Shown: piece by piece, positions 33,445 to 45,256 of the stretch
Layout: the number at the start of each line of letters is the position of its first letter
How positions within the stretch are numbered: position 1 is the stretch's first letter
Source: Purpureocillium takamizusanense
Taxonomy: Eukaryota; Ascomycota; Sordariomycetes; Hypocreales; Ophiocordycipitaceae
Direction: 5' to 3'
DNA: 64,000 nucleotides
Assembly: GCF_022605165.1 (NCBI RefSeq)
Contig: NC_063068.1
Span: 5,828,001-5,892,000, forward strand
The notes under the pieces: generated by a model
What the model was told of the DNA's origin: nothing
Databases searched by the model: none
Seen by the model: only the letters and a program-made list of their open reading frames with translations
Position numbers and translations under genes: made by a program

Positions 33445-36400
33445 TGCGTTCACGGTGCGGCACCGGCGGCCACGGCGTCAACACCACGACGGGGCTGGCT
33501 GGCGGGTAGCGGTTGCGGTTGCGGAGCGCGCCGCCCAAAGGCGAGGTGCCTCCGGACAGCGGTAGGGGTCCTCGGAGGGACGTTGGGACGCGTCAATGTA
33601 CAGTCGTGTGTGTCGGGGAGACTCGAATCGAGGGTCGTCTGGCAACAGAGCCAGAACTACAAGGCCCGGCGAGTCGGATACATGACTGGGGACGCGGCGG
33701 CGGCGTGGATCGCGCTCTCTCGCGGATGCAACGAAGGCCGGCGGGCGTCCGCCTGGCTGAGCAGAGCAGCACGGAGGAGCTGCCGGCGTGGTCGTCGTCG
33801 GTGGTCGAGCCGTCGGTTCCGTCGGTTCTGTCGGGGGGAGTCGAGACGCCAACAGCTGGGGCAGGGACCAACCGCACCGAGGAGCGGCGAGTGACCAGCC
33901 ACTCTGAAAAGTTGGCCGCGACGGCGATGGACACGGATTGACGGGCGGTATGACGGAGGCGTGGCAGTCGACGTCGGTTCGGATACTTTGTGAGGGCTGA
34001 GAGAGAAGAGGAGGACGGGGTTGAGGAACAAGGGCGGGACGACGGCGTCGAGGGATGGGCGGTGGTGGTGGTGGTGGTGGTGGTAGTGGTAGTGGTGGTA
34101 GCGGACGTGCTGCTGCTGCTGCTACTGCTGGTGGTGGTAGCGGGCGACTGGTCGGATCAATCAATCGCTGTCAGCAGGAACCTGGCCAGCGAGCCGCTCC
34201 TGGTGTGGTGGTGGTGGTAGTGGATGGGCTGTTAGGCGGAACGCGGGCACCTGGCGGGCAGCCCTAGCAGCGGCACACGGGCTGGCATGCGGCGGCGGCG
34301 GTGTCGACGTCAATTCGCCCAGTCGCGCCAGAAACGCCCTGCAGGAAGAGGCATGTAAAATGCTGCCCGCTGCTCCTGCTGTTGCTGTTGCTGTTGCTGT
34401 TGCTACTACCTTGCCTGACCTTGTTGGCAGCTTATTATTACCACCCACCTACTAACTACCAGCGGTCCGAACCTACCTATACCTCCACGTACGAGCACCA
34501 GCCCAGAGCTGGGCCGGGTGTGCGAGGCTATGCTGTGCCGTGCTGTACCGTGCTGTGCCATAGCACGGCCGCCATCGCGCCTTGTCCGCGTGCACGGGTC
34601 CAACGGCCTCGGGCAGCTCTAAGTCAGTGCCTAGTATTAGCTGAGTGCCTACTGACTTACCTGTAGCTTCTAGAGCCGGGCATGCAACTGGAGTGGAATG
34701 GAGTGCTGCCCCCGGCCAACTTCCACACTGCTGCGCCAGCACGACGACAACAGCAGCAGCAGAACGCTCGGGCGGAGGTGGGGGAAGCCCGGCATCCACC
34801 TACCTAGGTATCTATCCATCCATCCCGAACCAGCAAGTAGGGCAGCAGGAGGTCCAACTCCAGAACCCAAATATAGTACTCCCCCCAAAATCCCAGATCT
34901 CTCTGCTACTGGGCGCCTTTCCAACTCCAGACAGTCGAGCGCCCGCCAGCCAGCCAGCGCAGCCCAGCAGACAGAGACACAATAGAGAGAGAGAGTAGAG
35001 AGAGAGAGAGAGCAAGCATGGAAGCAACCACCATCACCCATGACACATAAAGCGGGGGACTGACCTGCTGGCAACCAATCACGACACACCATCTTGGAGG
35101 GTTTAGCACGCCTCCGTCCCGCGCATCGCTGCAGGAGGAGCTCACGGGGTGCAGCAGCAACGCCAGGACTGCTGCTGCCGCCGCCGCCGCCGCCGTTGTT
35201 GTCGTTTCTGCTCATCAGCAGCAGCACCAGCTGCAGCAAGCAATGCCAGCGAAGAAGCCCATCCTTGTTTTTTGTGTCTGAAGAAAAGTCTTGAGTGTGT
35301 GTGTGTGTGACTCTTTCTCTCTGTCTCTCTCACTGTCTCTCTCACCCCTCCCCCGCGTGTTTCGCTCTTCCGTCCCCCTCTCGGTGCCGTTGTACGCATC
35401 GGTCAAGCCCATCCCATCATCAGCCGGTCAGTCGTTCATCATCCTTGGTTCATCCCTTCTCAATGGTGGTCGCTTGGGATGGGATGGGTGCAGCAACTCG
35501 CCGCCGCCGCCGCACCGCGCCACCGCACACGCACTGCCGGCACGCACTCACGCACGCACGCACGCACGCACCCATGCATGCACTCACTCTTGCCCAAGTC
35601 TCGGCCAACTCCGCCGCCGCCGCCATTGATGCCCGCCCGCCCGACCCCTGTCCATACTCCAGGCATTGTATATGTTGTTGCATCAACACAGGTCCGCGTC
35701 GCGTGAAGAATCGTCACCGTCGGCCAGCAACAATTGTTATTATGCACATACTTGTGTTTTTATTTGCTTGGCTGCCACGACAATGGCACACATTGACTCA
35801 CTCACACCACGGCAACCACAGCCGCAACCGCAACCGCATGACACTACTGGCACCGCTCCTGGAGTCAGCTCGTAAAGCTGCCTGTGCCGTCATCAACGCG
35901 ACCACGGGGCACCCTCTGACCCCTCTTACCATCTGCCGGGGTGGAAAGCAGACGCAGAGAGCACGCGCCCCCTGAATCGATCGCCCAAGTGGTAGTTGCG
36001 TAGGTCCTATCCCGGCGCTGTGTAATCGCGTACGCTTGTACAATTCGCGATGCTCCGTGCTGCAACACTCCTTCATCAGTCCGTCAGTCCACCGATGCGT
36101 TGGCCGTCAGTCGACAGTCGCTCCACCACAGTGTCAGCTCGCACGCGCCTTCGACGGGACGGCTAACAATACTGAGCAGCTACACCGGGCCAAACCTTCA
36201 CACCACCAAATGACCGCCCAGTCTGTGATCAGACGCCGCCGCCCCGTGCGCGGGGCTCTGCACACCAGCCGGCGACGTGGTTCTTTTCATCACCAGCGGG
36301 GCCGGAAGAGGGGGGGGGGGGAAGCGGCTTGAAAGACGATGCCGGCTCCACCTCCTCCGCTGGCCGCTTCTTCGGGGCTTCTTCTACCCCAGGCTCTGCC

Positions 36401-37285
36401 AGCCTCAGCGCGTGGGGTGCTTGCGTGCTGCAGGGCCGCTTCTGACTGGTAACTTTTAGCACTGGTGATATCGCAGCTCACATCGTACTGTGTGCAAAGC
36501 ATGCACGCAGGGCCTTCGTGAGATGCCGTGATCCCCCGCGCCACGGCGTCCCTGGCGACCAGTATTTCCAGAAACAGCCTCTCCAGTCTTGCATGCGTGG
36601 CTCGAGCGTTCCCCCTCTCCTGTCCTCCGCCCCGAGCCTCAAGATTGGCCCGAGCTATCGCACGCCATGCAGGACGGGATGCCACCGGCTCGCCCATTGG
36701 CAATCAGATCTCGCCTGCATCCGAGATGGAAGCCGGCTGTTCCGTCACGTGTCGGTTGTCCAAGTCCAGAGCTCAATCGTGACCATCCAGCTCTCACAAA
36801 TAAATGCACAACCACCCGCCCAGTGTGGTCCTGATACGTCAGCCACGGTATGAGCATGGGCGGAGAATCTGCAGCCCAGTCCTTGAAACGTCCACCCACA
36901 CGTACGAGTACATACAGACCATGCCAATCGCAAAAACCATGCCCGCAAGCCATCCAATTGCGCGGCAAATTCTCACGCATAGACGCCAACCTTTTATGCA
37001 AGACCGTCCGTTGCCCAGGTGTTGCCCACCCATCGTTCGCAATCCCTACTTGTCGCAAAAACGTAGGCCCAGAAACGAAGCTCGGCCAAGAGTCAGTCTA
37101 GGGTATGTACGAAGTATGGTATGCCAAGAGGCCGCGCTCGCCTGCGTCCGACTCGACCCGAGAGAACGGGCTGGCAAAAGTCAGAGCCAAGCCTTTCTCC
37201 ATGAGCTCTGCCAATCAATGCTTCCTTGCACCGAATCTGAAGCCTCGAATGTTTATAGTACCAGAGCATTGGCGGGCCATTGAGG
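33445..37285. other. Long upstream region of RIM15 and downstream region of the acyltransferase
   Basis: This 3.8-kb stretch has no confidently supported gene. The part adjoining RIM15 is probably a long promoter and leader with triplet repeats: GGT/GGTAGT (34061-34109) and CTGTTG (34377-34404). GT/CT tracts (35290-35350) and CGCA units (about 35545-35570) lie further up. A possible two-exon mini-gene on the minus strand (36697-36229) is discussed as a finding only. Frames around 36639-37335 on both strands have no recognisable domain. Confidence 0.55.
34061..34109. repeat. GGT/GGTAGT triplet tract
   Basis: About seven perfect GGT units are followed by GGT/AGT alternations, 0.6 kb upstream of the RIM15 start codon. 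It produces Gly or Val runs in spurious frames. Confidence 0.9.
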
Positions 37286-38298
37286 TCACTTTGAGTGGCC
37301 TCGGACAGCACTGTCCGCCGGCCAGCTATGCCTGACAGACTCTAGCCATTCACCCTTCTCAACCCACCGAGTCTCGAGCCATTGAGCTAGTCCCTCGTCC
37401 ATCTCTGGCAGAGTATCAATGGGGAATCGTCGGGCGTGCACGTGGAATTCATAGCCGCAGCGGCTGCTCAGCCCGGGCACGCTCAGCGTCTGCCACATGG
37501 AAGGCGCCTCCTGAAAGTCACCGCCCCGTCGACGATAGGCAACGGTGAAGTCGTAGACTGCCTTCACATGCGGGGCCTTGCGGAGGTGCTGAACAGTGGC
37601 GATGAAGCCTTTGGTGCGCGGATAGAGCAAGTGCCTCGGCTGCGGCCTATCATTCTTCTTACACCAGGCCATCGACTCGGCATATTTTGTCCTGGTGAAG
37701 CGCGTAGCCTCGCTGAAGCTGATGAGCCCTGCAAGAGGGGAAGATTGCCGCGTTAGAGTCTTGCGCGCGCTCAGCAGAAGATACGGGTGGGCTTACACAT
37801 GGGATAACCGTCGCGCACAATGCCAGAGAAGACGTGGCCCAGCTCAGCCCTGTCTCTGAGCCAGTTCCGGCTCACCATGGGCATGCCCATAGCCCAGAGG
37901 CCCCAGCCGAGGAAGGGAACCAGCCGCAGCTGGACCTTGGCGAAGTAGCGGCAGCGACTCAACATGCCCGCGCGTATGGCGAGCGCTTGGATCATGTAAA
38001 AGTCGGACCAGGCGACATGGTTGGCCACGACAATGGCCGATTCACCCGAGGGAAGCTCATCGCCGGAGTGGCCGATATCAGCGCCATTGAAGCTCACGAA
38101 GATGAGCTGGATCCATGCCCAGATGACGGCAGCGATGCGGGACGAGGCGTCGTAGACAAGGCGCGGGCCAAGCAGGCTCAGCGGCAAAACGGCCGAGAGG
38201 GCGACGTCGGCGACGAGGAGGGCCAGGAGCCAGGGCAGCGTCAGCGCGATGCCGCGGAGGTGGGTGAGGGTTGTCGTCCCCTTCGCGACGGCAGCCAT
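37286..38298 (-). CDS. Lysophospholipid / 1-acylglycerol-3-phosphate acyltransferase-like protein
   Basis: Two exons, 38298-37797 and 37728-37286, around a 68-bp intron, give 314 residues. The N-terminus has membrane helices (ALTLPWLLALLVADVAL, then AAVIWAWIQLIFVSF). The PlsC catalytic motif is NHVAWSD (residues 93-99). Motif II-like FLGWGLWAMGMPMVSRNW follows. The motif III equivalent straddles the intron and reads FSEATR (Glu174), where many family members have FPEGTR. The PRTKGF element is typical of the LCLAT1/AGPAT-like branch. The expected reaction is acyl-CoA-dependent acylation of a lysophospholipid at the ER membrane; the exact acceptor (lysophosphatidate, lysophosphatidylinositol or lysocardiolipin) is not decidable. 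The frame stays open for 47 codons upstream without an ATG. Confidence 0.88.
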
Positions 38299-41166
38299 GG
38301 TGGGCGAACGGCCGACAGATGAAAAAAGGCGGACAAGGGGACCGCGCGCCCCCGGAATGGCTCGTGGGCCCTGTGTTGAGATGGATCTTGTGTGGATGAT
38401 TGTTCCCCGGGATAGGTTGTTTAGTGATCTCCTGAACAACTCCGGTCAGCGCAGAGTGCTACAAGACAGGCGCGGTCCAGGTGCGGGCGCGGGCACGATA
38501 CTGGCTGGGCCCACGGCCGTCGGCGATTATCGTGGGACGCCTGTGTTACATGCATGACGCCATCGAGGTTGGTTGACGCTAAGCAAAGTCTCGTGTCTCG
38601 CGCTGCCGACTGTTTCTGTTCCCGTGCCATGTTATGCTCCAAAAATGTCCCGGGTCCGCATCGGCAGCTGGACGACCCTAGCTTATTAGCAAGTCGCTAG
38701 CGAACGTTGCAGATGGACAGCTCCAAGTCGCCTGCCATGCCCCAACTGAGTCGCGTCGGCTCCGAAGGTTCGCCAGCCACCGCGGGAGTTACGGACATGG
38801 CGGTGGCTTGCTCAGTCAAGGTCGAGAAGGCGTCGAGATAGTGGCGTCCGGCGTGCTGGACGACGGAAGCTCAGCGGTGATGTCGGCGATCTCTCGCCGA
38901 CGTTTCGAGCATAATTCGGGAACGTCGGGCTCCGGGCAAGGTCATCGCATCGCTACCCCTGACTCGCCTGGTAGGGCTGCGATTGACAGCGTGCGCGCGC
39001 CGCCACAGCCAGGGGTTTTGCCTAAAAGGACGTCCCCGGGACGGGGAAGAGGTCGGCTATGCGGTCGACTAGTAACTTTACTAGGACAAACATAATGGGA
39101 CCTCGGCCGTCAAAAGCTTGGCTAGTGAGCCAATCCCGGTGCGTCGGACCGGGAGCGGGCGGTGTTGCGCGGCTGGGTGGATGATGGGTCGATGATGATG
39201 GCTGTGACGATGCTGCTGGTGCTGATGATGATGATGGTCGTCGCCAGATTGTGAGAGACTCTGCAGGATAGGTTGGCCGTCCCATCCATGTCCCGTCCCC
39301 GCACGTGCAGCCCAGCGAACACGGAGCCCTGAACGTCCGCTGGACCCCAACAACTGAGGACCCCTGCCCGACTCGGCCCTCGCCCGCGGGCGTCTCCTTC
39401 CTTCCATGGAGGTTACTCGTGGGATTGGGGCCCTCAAGCGCGGAGGGCTGGCACCCACCCGCAAGATCCCAGCAATGGAAGCCCATGGGACGCGAGGCAG
39501 CTGGCGCTAATGGCCCAGCTAACAAACCCACTGGGCTGAGGCGGCTTATGGTCCCTGCGGGCCCTTCGCGCGGTCGCCTGTGGCGCCCCAGGGTTCCAGC
39601 CCAGGCTGGTCCCATCATAGTGGACGGCCCCTCATCAGCAGTGGAGGGCTCCCGCAAGAATAGAATTGTCCAAGGGTCTGTCTAGGCCCAAGTTGGAATT
39701 TGCAGGGCGGTCCATGTTCTGTGGAGCAGACGCTCCAGCCCGCACCCGCGCTTGGGGGAGCGTCAGGGAGCGTTCAATGGACGGCCAACCAGCGTGTGCT
39801 TCACTACCACCCACTACGTACCTTAAAACCTTCAGAGGATCGTACCAAGGCATCTAGGGAGTAGCAGATGTTGCTTGCTGGGCCGCACGGCTGCCGCTGT
39901 CGGTCGCCCTTGATAATTTAGATTTACGAAGTAGGCAAGCCATTGATCGCAAGGGCCACCTCTATCTAGACTTAGATGGCATAGTCTTGGCTCCGCCGTT
40001 TTGATGATGGCCCTCCCTGTAGGCGCCCCGTTCCCATCGCTAAAAATTGCCCGACTGCGACTTGGTGAGGTCCCCGGGCGGGACCCCCCCCCGCGCGCGT
40101 GATGGAAGCGTCTCACATCTCACGCCGCCCCATGCCTCAACGGGACGGGATCATTCGCGCTCCCTCCCGCCTCCTTCTTCGACACCCTCTCGCCAATACG
40201 TAGAGAAAAAAAAAAATCCGGTTGTCGCTGCACGGTGACGGCCTCGAATCGCCTCGCTGCGCCTCCGTCGAGACGACATATCCGCGGGCCCTGTCAGCCC
40301 TAAGATCATTTGGCTTGTGAGGCGTGACGACCTCATCGGCTGTTCCGCCCGCTCGTGCCGGCTGCCGTCGCGATTATATCTATCATATCTGTCGCGCTGG
40401 CCTTGCGACCCCCTGAGTGAGCCGCCTCTCTATCCATCTATAACCCCTCGCCCCTCTGCCCCCTCCATTTGTCGCCCTCGGCCCAACCCGTCGTGCGCCG
40501 CTTTCGCTGCCCGTCTGCCGCCCGCATTGCCCCGTGCACAAGCATTGACTTTCAACAACGACCTGGTAAGTGCAAGTAGTCGAGCAATTGGCACCGCCGT
40601 CGCCGTCTTTGAACCCCCGCAATGAGGTAGGTATTTGTCATGCCGCCCTGGCCCGGGCCGGGCACTGGGGCAGCGTGACTGGCGTGCCCTGTGAGGTAGG
40701 TGGTCAGCGGTAACCGGCAGTGGCGAGTGGCAGTGGCAGTGCCGCTGTGCTCGGTCGTACGGCCCAATCCCGTCCGTACCTCACCTGCCTGTCAAGGCCT
40801 CTTGGCTGTCGCCTGGAACACTGTCGTCATTCAGTGTTACTGGTGTGCTGGGCACGTACTCTGTCGCCTGCTGCTTGCCTGACTGCCTGTGGCCGCCGAC
40901 CGGGCCACTGTCAAAACCTTGCCTTCTGTCCCGGACTTTGCGGGGTGGCGGCGGCGTCCTTCGTTACACGGCCCACCGTGCGCTGCGGACCTCCTGCAGC
41001 TGTATGTGCTCTGGCTAATAACCCGGCGATCCAGAAAGCTCCGTCCACCTGTTGTCCTCCCAGCCCAGCTCCGTGATCCGCGTCAACCACCTTCTGCGAC
41101 AGCCACGGAAGCACCACCGCCTTGCTGCAGGAAGCGCGCCCGTCCCGTCGTTGTGAACCGCCAGCC
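38299..41166. other. Divergent intergenic region (acyltransferase / bZIP)
   Basis: This 2.9-kb region carries two divergent promoters. No credible gene is present: frames near 39022-39857 and 40889-41448 overlap in antisense with low-complexity translations. It includes a CAT/GAT-rich patch near 39180-39240 and a poly-A run near 40205. The stretch after about 40560 is probably the leader of the bZIP gene; GGTAAGT-like donors near 40565 suggest a possible leader intron, which I cannot delimit. Confidence 0.5.
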
Positions 41167-42603
41167 ATGTCGTCCTCGCTGTCGCCAGACCAGTACGGCA
41201 GCAATCGCTCCCAGAGCTCCCCAGAGGCCTCGGCCGGGGCCCAGGACAAAAGCGCACTGTCGCCGCTGAACCTGGGCATCTTCAAATCGCTCGCTGACAA
41301 GAGAGCCAACCGTGGTGCGCCTCCCTGATGCCGGCCACATCCTGCGCCGATCGGTGTCATCTAACTGTTTCGCAGAGGGCAATCCACCCAAGCGCCGTGG
41401 CCCGAAGCCCGACAGCAAGCCTGCCCTCACAAGACGACAAGAGCTCAATCGACAAGCCCAACGGTAAGTGGCCGTCGTCGACTTGCGCGGAACCCCTTGG
41501 TCCCTTCTGACCCGGGTGCAGGACCCATCGAGAGCGAAAGGAGCACTACATCAAAGCACTCGAGGACGAAGTCCTCCGCCTCAAGGAGCTCTACAGCAAT
41601 GTCTCTCAAGACAAGGACAGACTCGCCGAGGAGAACAGGCAGCTGCGAGGAATTCTGGCGCAAAACGGCATCCCGTTCCCGCGGGGCGGCGGCCCTCACG
41701 ATGACTCGTCGAGCAACCCCAGCGGCGGTCATCAGTCGTCAACGGGCAGCCCGTACGCCCCAGGCTCACACGCTGCCTTTTCTCCCTCCCAGTCCAGCGC
41801 GCCGTCCGTCACGTCTTCAGGGCATCCGGGTACCATGCACCACATGACCGGCGACCAGATGCGCAGCGCCGTGCATGCCTCCCACGGCAAAGGGGTCGAC
41901 TTTGAGCAGGCCGGCATCGACTTCGTTTTAGCGTACGATAACTCCGCCTCGTCGAGAGCATACCTCTCGCCTCCCCCGCAGTGAGGTAGGGTGCCACGTC
42001 GCAACGAGGGACCCGACTCTGCTGCGCGGTGTACAAGATCGGGTGTGCTAACGATTCGCGGTGTGCGTTGGGTTGTTTAGTCTCGAGAAGCCCTGCATGC
42101 AGCACATGCCGTTTTTGCTTGATCGAGCCACCGAGGCGGAAGGTGATCCGTGTGGCCATGCCCTCATGGCGACTTGCCCACCCAAACCGTTCGAGAACTT
42201 GACCCCGGAGACGCCCTTTGGAAGCACGCACACGCATGATAGCCCCAACGGGGACATCCCCGCGCAGGGGACTTGGGAGCTCAGCAAGGCCGATCTGTCC
42301 ACCCTGCTCGACCTCAGCCGGCGACTGAAACTGGACGGCGAAATCACCCCCGTCATGGCCTGGGGGATGATCCTCAACCACCCACGGTTCGCCGACTTCA
42401 AGCCGGAGGACTTCCAGCGGCTCGCCGAGGAACTCGGGCGAAAAGTGAGGTGTTATGGGTGAGTGTCTTCATTGACTCACACTGTCCATGTTTCTGCTGC
42501 TGACATGATTTGCGACAGATTCGGCGCTGTGATGGAGGAGTTTGAGCTGCAAGATGCTTTTGAAAGCGTCTTGCCTTGCGAGCCTGACACCATGGTGTTT
42601 TAA
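41167..42603 (+). CDS. bZIP transcription factor (fungal, Yap-like basic region)
   Basis: Five exons, 41167-41314, 41376-41463, 41522-41980, 42081-42458 and 42519-42603, with introns of 58-100 bp and consistent phases, give 385 residues. After a Ser-rich N-terminus, KRRGPKPDSKPALTRRQ leads into a basic region LNRQAQRTHRERKEHYI; the split Arg codon is completed across intron 2. A leucine zipper follows (ALEDEVLRLKELYSNV...LAEENRQLRGIL). A Ser/Gly-rich linker comes next, then a C-terminal domain with LSTLLDLSRRLKLDGEITPVMAW and a conserved VMEEFELQDAFESVLPC end. Family: fungal bZIP proteins related to the AP-1/Yap class. DNA target and physiological role are unknown. It is in tandem with the eIF3d gene. 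Confidence 0.92.
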
Positions 42604-43334
42604 AGGCTCTCGCGCGTTTTGGTTGTAAAGACAAGTGGAGCGTTAGGCAGCTCCTAGGGGTTTCGCCCTACTACAGTATATTTCTCACGATATTATGAAG
42701 GCACCAGTACGGGACGCATGTCTCGACAGACAGTACGTCGAGGCGTTTGGACGGTTGCTTTATTTTTGGAGGCTGGCCATGCGTGGGCGGCCCAATATTA
42801 GCCATTCCTCCGGGAAGATAACTTAGTTACCATATCCCGTAGAGGCACACACATCCCGCCGATGAGCGGCTACTCGGTCTTTGACAGTGGCCTTATCTCT
42901 GTGCTTACGTGCTACGTTTGATTTGATTTTAGCATGATGCCCGTGTAAGCCTTTAGCGCCGTCTTGTTCCCGTGCGAGTTGTGCGACGGATCAAGGGTAC
43001 GTACCGAACGATTGTGAAGCTGCACAAAAGACCAGTAAAAGTGGGCGGGGCGCCGGGTGGCCTTGATGGATGAGATGAGTGCAACAATATGCACACATAA
43101 GTGAAATATTTCCGATGAGTCAGCAGCAAGAGCACCAGCCACAATATGTGGCTGGACCTTGCGGCGCGGTTGCGCGGGGCGGTGCAAAGATTCGCCAGAG
43201 AGCCCCACACCCCACCACAAATTCGATTCAAACCTGGCAGTCCAAATTCCAAGCGGGACGACGAGAGGAGGCTTCACTTTTTGCGACGACGCCCCGAGAC
43301 CGCTCACCACGTTCCAGTCAACCACGACGCAACG
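42604..43334. other. Tandem intergenic region (bZIP / eIF3d)
   Basis: This 731-bp stretch holds the bZIP 3' UTR and the eIF3d promoter. No gene or repeat of note is seen. Confidence 0.6.
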
Positions 43335-45256
43335 ATGGCCGACTCACTCGACTACGTCAAGATTTGCGAGAGCTGCCCGCCGGGCGACGGCTGGGGCCCG
43401 TCCGTGACCACGGACACGACCCTCAACGGTGTGCCCTATGCGCCCTTCTCTAAGGGTGACAAGCTGGGCCGCATGGCCGACTGGACCGCCGAGGGCAAGG
43501 ACCGCGAGCGCGGCGGACGCATGCAGTACAACCGCAGCTACAGAGGTCAGGGAGAGCGATGCTTTTGTGCGAGAGGAAAGGGCCATACTAACCGAGACCA
43601 GACCAGCAAGTCTACGGATCCAGCCACGCCATCACCTTCAATGCGCCCCCGGCCGAGGACGAGTCGACCTTCTCGCTCGTCAGCAACACCAGAGACTCAA
43701 CCAAGTCGCGATACGGCCGTGGTGCCGTCTTCACCCGTGGCCGCGGCCAACGCGGCGGACGTGGCGACTCGCGCGGCGGACGACAGACGCTGCAGCGGAC
43801 GGGCGGCGCCGGTGGGCGGCAGGGCTACGACCGCGGTGGCCGTCAGGCGGGCGGCGCTCGCGGTGGCCGTCGCTTCGGCTGGAAGGATTACGACAAGCCG
43901 GCTCGCAACCGTGATGCTAGCATCAACATCAAGGCTGACTGGCAGCTGCTCGAGGAGATTGACTTCAACCGCCTGGCCAAGCTGAATCTCGACGCCGACG
44001 AGGGCGAGGACCTCGAGGACTACGGCTTCCTGTACTACTACGACCGCTCCTACGACAAGCAGCCCGTCAAGGGTGCCGAGAAGAAGCTGATGGCCATCGA
44101 CCGCGCCGCGTACAACGTCACCACGTCGTCGGACCCTGTCATCCAGGAGCTCGCCGAGCGCGACGAGGCCACCATCTTCGCCACCGACAGCATCCTGTCC
44201 ATGCTCATGTGCTCGCCGCGCTCCGTCTACCCGTGGGACATTGTAATTGTCCGCCAGGGCAACAAGATCTTCCTGGACAAGCGCGACAACGCCAACCTCG
44301 ACATGGTGACCGTCAACGAGAACGCGGCCGACGCCCCCCTCGATGCCGCCGACGGCAGCAAGGACATCCTCAACCAGCCCGGCGCCCTGGCCGAGGAGGC
44401 CACCTACATCAACCACAACTTCGCCAACCAGGTCGTCGCCGAGAGCGAGTCGGCCAAGATCGACATGGCCCACGCCAATCCCTTCTACAACTCCTCCGAG
44501 GACACCGACCCGCCCGCCAGCAAGGCTTACAAGTACCGCCGCTTCGACCTCTCCACTAACGATGAGGAGCCCGTCTACCTGGTGGTCCGTACCGAGATTG
44601 ATGCCGTTCAGAAGAACGCCATCAGCGGCGAGGACCAGCTCGTCACCATCAAGGCCCTCAACGAGTTCGACAGCAAGGCCCAGGGCAGCGGTGGCGCCCT
44701 TGACTGGCGGAGCAAGCTCGTCACGCAGCGCGGTGCCGTCGTCGCCACCGAGATGAAGAACAACAGCTGCAAGCTGGCCCGGTGGACCGTCCAGAGCATC
44801 CTGTCCAAGTCGGACGTCATGAAGCTTGGGTGTGTAACATCCCTCTCCTTGAACCCCCTTGCACGCCACTCTCAGCCCTCACCGCCTATCAAATTTGTGG
44901 CTGCGTGCTTCTCTTTCTTTTGCTTTCTCTTGACTCACATGCTGACCCAAACACACAGCTTCGTCTCCCGTGTCAACCCCCGCTCCAACGACAAGCACGT
45001 CATCCTGGGCGTTGTCGGCTGGAAACCCCGCGACTTCGCCAACCAGATGAACCTCTCCCTGTCTAACGGCTGGGGCATCGTCCGCACCATCGCCGACATG
45101 TGCCTCAAGCGCGAGGACGGCAAGTTCGTTCTCGTCAAGGACCCCAACAAGTCCATCCTGCGCCTCTACGAGCTGCCCGCCGGCAGCTTCGAGGACGACG
45201 AGGAGGACGAGGACGAGCAGGAGGAACAGCAGCCCGCCGAGGGCGCCGAGGAGTAG
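43335..45256 (+). CDS. Eukaryotic translation initiation factor 3 subunit d
   Basis: Three exons, 43335-43545, 43602-44829 and 44959-45256, with introns of 56 and 129 bp, encode 578 residues, the usual size for eIF3d. The N-terminus has the conserved WGPS...[17 protein letters not shown] block. An Arg/Gly-rich segment ([16 protein letters not shown] and related, about 110-160) follows. Then comes the globular cap-binding region, with [54 protein letters not shown] and [33 protein letters not shown]. The end is [15 protein letters not shown] plus a very acidic tail. eIF3d is a peripheral subunit of cytosolic eIF3 that contacts the mRNA 5' end and can bind caps directly. A 390-codon antisense frame is a codon-bias shadow. 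Confidence 0.97.

Noticed and set aside
33478..34164. 228-codon Pro-rich minus-strand frame just upstream of RIM15
   Set aside because: Derived from GGT triplet repeats in the leader or promoter; it is out of frame with RIM15 and has no domain.
41122..41166. Alternative upstream ATG for the bZIP gene (15 extra residues)
   Set aside because: It is in frame, but the extension is Arg/Cys-rich and unlike the Ser-rich start; the ATG at 41167 gives the more typical N-terminus, though this is not proven.
43697..44869. 390-codon open frame antisense to the eIF3d gene
   Set aside because: It mirrors the codon bias of eIF3d (Leu/Val/Gly-rich translation), has no domain, and the sense strand is unambiguous.
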